Below, piece by piece: positions 13,464-14,589 of a stretch of DNA of 14,589 nt. A model generated the notes under the pieces. That model did no database searches. It saw only the letters and a program-made list of their open reading frames with translations, and was not told the DNA's origin. Origin of the DNA: Chloromonas sp. AAM2 (Eukaryota; Chlorophyta; Chlorophyceae; Chlamydomonadales; Chlamydomonadaceae); the NCBI GenBank assembly GCA_004335635.1, contig QAXH01006247.1, positions 7,874-22,462 of the forward strand. Reading direction: 5' to 3'. Numbering within the stretch: position 1 is the stretch's first letter; each line of letters begins with the position of its first letter. The position numbers were made by a program, and so were the translations under genes.

Positions 13464-13530
13464 GTGAGTGAGTCAGTGAGTGAGTGAGCGAGCGAGTGGG
13501 CGTGTGAGTGAGTGAGTGAGTGAGTGGGCG
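13455..13530. repeat. GAGT/GTGA tetranucleotide microsatellite overlapping the stop codon
   Basis: Two GAGT blocks are separated by GCGAGCGAGTGGGCGT. The last coding bases of the glycosylase gene, GCG CGT GAG TGA, are the first units of the array, so the stop codon is part of the repeat. Confidence 0.95.
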
Positions 13531-13619
13531 TCTCAACAAATTGAACAGAAGGCGACCCAAGGTCCATGTACAACATCATCATCATCATCGCGTGTGACAT
13601 GACTCTGGCATATGCCTTG

Positions 13620-13881
13620 CAAAAAAATGTTTGCCAGTTTTGGGACAATTTTCTGTGTGACGCCCAGTTCTCTTAGGTGTGTTTTGAAGTGGGAAACTGA
13701 GAGGGTGTGTACGGTTCTCACTTGGCTTTTGACATTGTGCGATACTCCTTTGTGTATGTGAGATACTCCTTCAAGGACAAAAGACAAACGATAAACGTAC
13801 ACGCCCTCTCACTTCTCCAATTCAAAACACACACAGTGGAACTGGGTGTCACACAGGAAAAGCCCCAGAACTGGCAAACAT
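13620..13881. mobile_element. Long-TIR foldback / MITE element downstream of the glycosylase stop
   Basis: The left arm from GTTTGCCAGTTTTGGGACAA (13629) and the right arm ending CCCCAGAACTGGCAAAC (13863-13879) are reverse complements with mismatches. Complementarity continues inward for roughly 85 bp per arm: CTGTGTGAC, CCCAGTTC, GTGTTTTGAA, GAGAGGG and GTGTACG all have partners. The centre carries two direct GATACTCCTT copies. There is no transposase ORF. The terminal orientation is the same as in the element at 4904-5198, so they belong to one family, with different internal sequence. Confidence 0.75.
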
Positions 13882-13971
13882 AGGCAGTCCCTGGCTCCAT
13901 AGCGCTGGGGAAGCAGGCAGCTCAGACGGCGACTGGGCCTGGCAGCATTACAGCCCAGCCCTTGGCAGCCC

Positions 13972-13976
13972 TGTAA
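13972..13976 (+). promoter_or_regulatory. Candidate TGTAA poly(A) signal of the F-box/glycosylase gene
   Basis: This is the first TGTAA I find downstream of the stop at 13463, about 510 nt away. If used, the GAGT microsatellite and the whole foldback element at 13620-13881 would lie inside the 3' UTR. Without transcript data this is a weak call. Confidence 0.35.
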
Positions 13977-14110
13977 AGGCCTTGTGCAGCTGGTGGTGTA
14001 CGAACGTGCACAAATGAAAGCCGGCGTCCAAAAGTGGACTTGTCACCAGCAGTAGTCGCAGGCCCTGCTCTGTGGTGCAGGACTACCTCAGTATGTTTCC
14101 TGTATTATAT

Positions 14111-14165
14111 ATGTTGACAGTCAGTTATATGATGTTGACAGTCAGTTATGTTATGTCGACAGTCG
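14111..14165. repeat. 21-bp tandem repeat ATGTTGACAGTCAGTTAT, about 2.6 copies
   Basis: ATGTTGACAGTCAG begins at 14111 and 14132, and a changed copy ATGTCGACAGTC at 14153, each 21 bp apart. It is intergenic. The neighbouring 13882-14110 has a candidate TGTAA but no gene I can support. Confidence 0.9.
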
Positions 14166-14245
14166 GAGGCAACCCTGGGCTTCCTAACACGGTTTGCCAA
14201 TCGCCATTGCGTGTATGAGGCCACGCAGTTGCCGTCAAGGGCAGG

Positions 14246-14292
14246 ATTGAGCAGTCCATACTAGTCCATATTGAGCAGTCCATACTAGTCCA
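14246..14292. repeat. 24-bp perfect direct duplication
   Basis: ATTGAGCAGTCCATACTAGT plus CCA occurs at 14246 and again at 14270 with no mismatch, indicating a recent slippage or duplication event in noncoding DNA. Confidence 0.93.
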
Positions 14293-14462
14293 CAAGGTGT
14301 TGAATATATTCCTGGCTGCAAGATGCCTATCGGCTGGTGGTCTTTGGACAGTGGTGCATGTACGATTGCGGTTCTTTACAGCGAGGTAATGATGTATTGA
14401 GGCAAGGGCTAGTGTGCCTTCAGACTCCGTGCAATCGGTCTGTTGCCTGCAATGAGAGCAAG

Positions 14463-14589
14463 GCCAGTTCTGGGACAATCCCTGGGAATATCACCAGGAA
14501 CCAGTGTTGGTGCTGGGCCCCCCAGGGAGCAAGGCTGAGGGTCCTTCGGGCACGAAGGGGCTTCGGCCTTGCGCTTTGGGGGAATTTGG
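14463..14589. repeat. Motif copy followed by a GC-rich hairpin segment, cut by the window edge
   Basis: GCCAGTTCTGGGACAA (14463-14478) is the same terminal motif. CCTGG...CCAGG inverted repeats follow. Then 14529-14572 forms an imperfect hairpin with outer stem GCAAGGC/GCCTTGC and a perfect inner stem CCTTCG/CGAAGG around GGCA. GGAACCAGTGT also occurs after the solitary copy at 10686. This looks like the left end of a larger repeat continuing past the window. Confidence 0.6.

Noticed and set aside
12887..13648. 253-codon minus-strand open frame, the longest single ORF in the window
   Set aside because: It lies antisense to the Lys/Gln/Ser-rich tail of the glycosylase exon and to the GAGT repeat, and reads as Cys/Leu-rich low complexity with repeated THSLTHS. 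The plus strand has a family-matched exon here.

Overview
The window is nuclear DNA from a photosynthetic eukaryote, most likely a chlorophyte green alga; a chlamydomonadalean is an inference I cannot prove. Every recognisable gene is cut into short exons by many introns of about 100-900 bp, with donors such as GTGAGT, GTGCGT and GTACGT and acceptors ending in TGCAG. There is a plant-type ketol-acid reductoisomerase with a transit-peptide-like leader, TGTAA motifs in places suited to algal poly(A) signals, and abundant CA, CAA and GAGT microsatellites plus minisatellites. No bacterial operons, rRNA, tRNA or CRISPR arrays were seen.

Layout. (1) Positions 1-4406, plus strand: the last seven exons of an alpha/beta-hydrolase whose first exons lie left of the window. 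It has the nucleophile elbow GHSFGG, the acid loop GGEDD and the catalytic His in MAHDCML. (2) 4407-5622: convergent intergenic DNA with a decayed duplication and a MITE-like element bounded by an inverted 20-bp motif. (3) 5623-10119, minus strand: a complete 10-exon gene for chloroplast ketol-acid reductoisomerase (557 aa, branched-chain amino acid synthesis), with one GC-AG intron. (4) 10120-10337: a 218-bp divergent promoter region. (5) 10338-13463, plus strand: a gene whose best model has six exons and 392 aa. It joins an N-terminal F-box to an MBD4-like HhH-GPD DNA glycosylase and a basic low-complexity tail. (6) 13464-14589: GAGT microsatellite, a long foldback element of the same repeat family, two short tandem repeats and a hairpin-rich repeat at the edge.

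The three genes do not form a pathway. Every exon join was checked by reading frame phase and by remembered resemblance of the joined protein to its family; no transcript or database evidence was available. The most interesting item is the F-box/DNA-glycosylase fusion: the F-box exon and the first glycosylase exon join in phase, and no strong independent start for the glycosylase is seen. The second is the dispersed GTTTGCCAGTTCTGGGACAA motif, found eight times in the window and twice as paired inverted termini.
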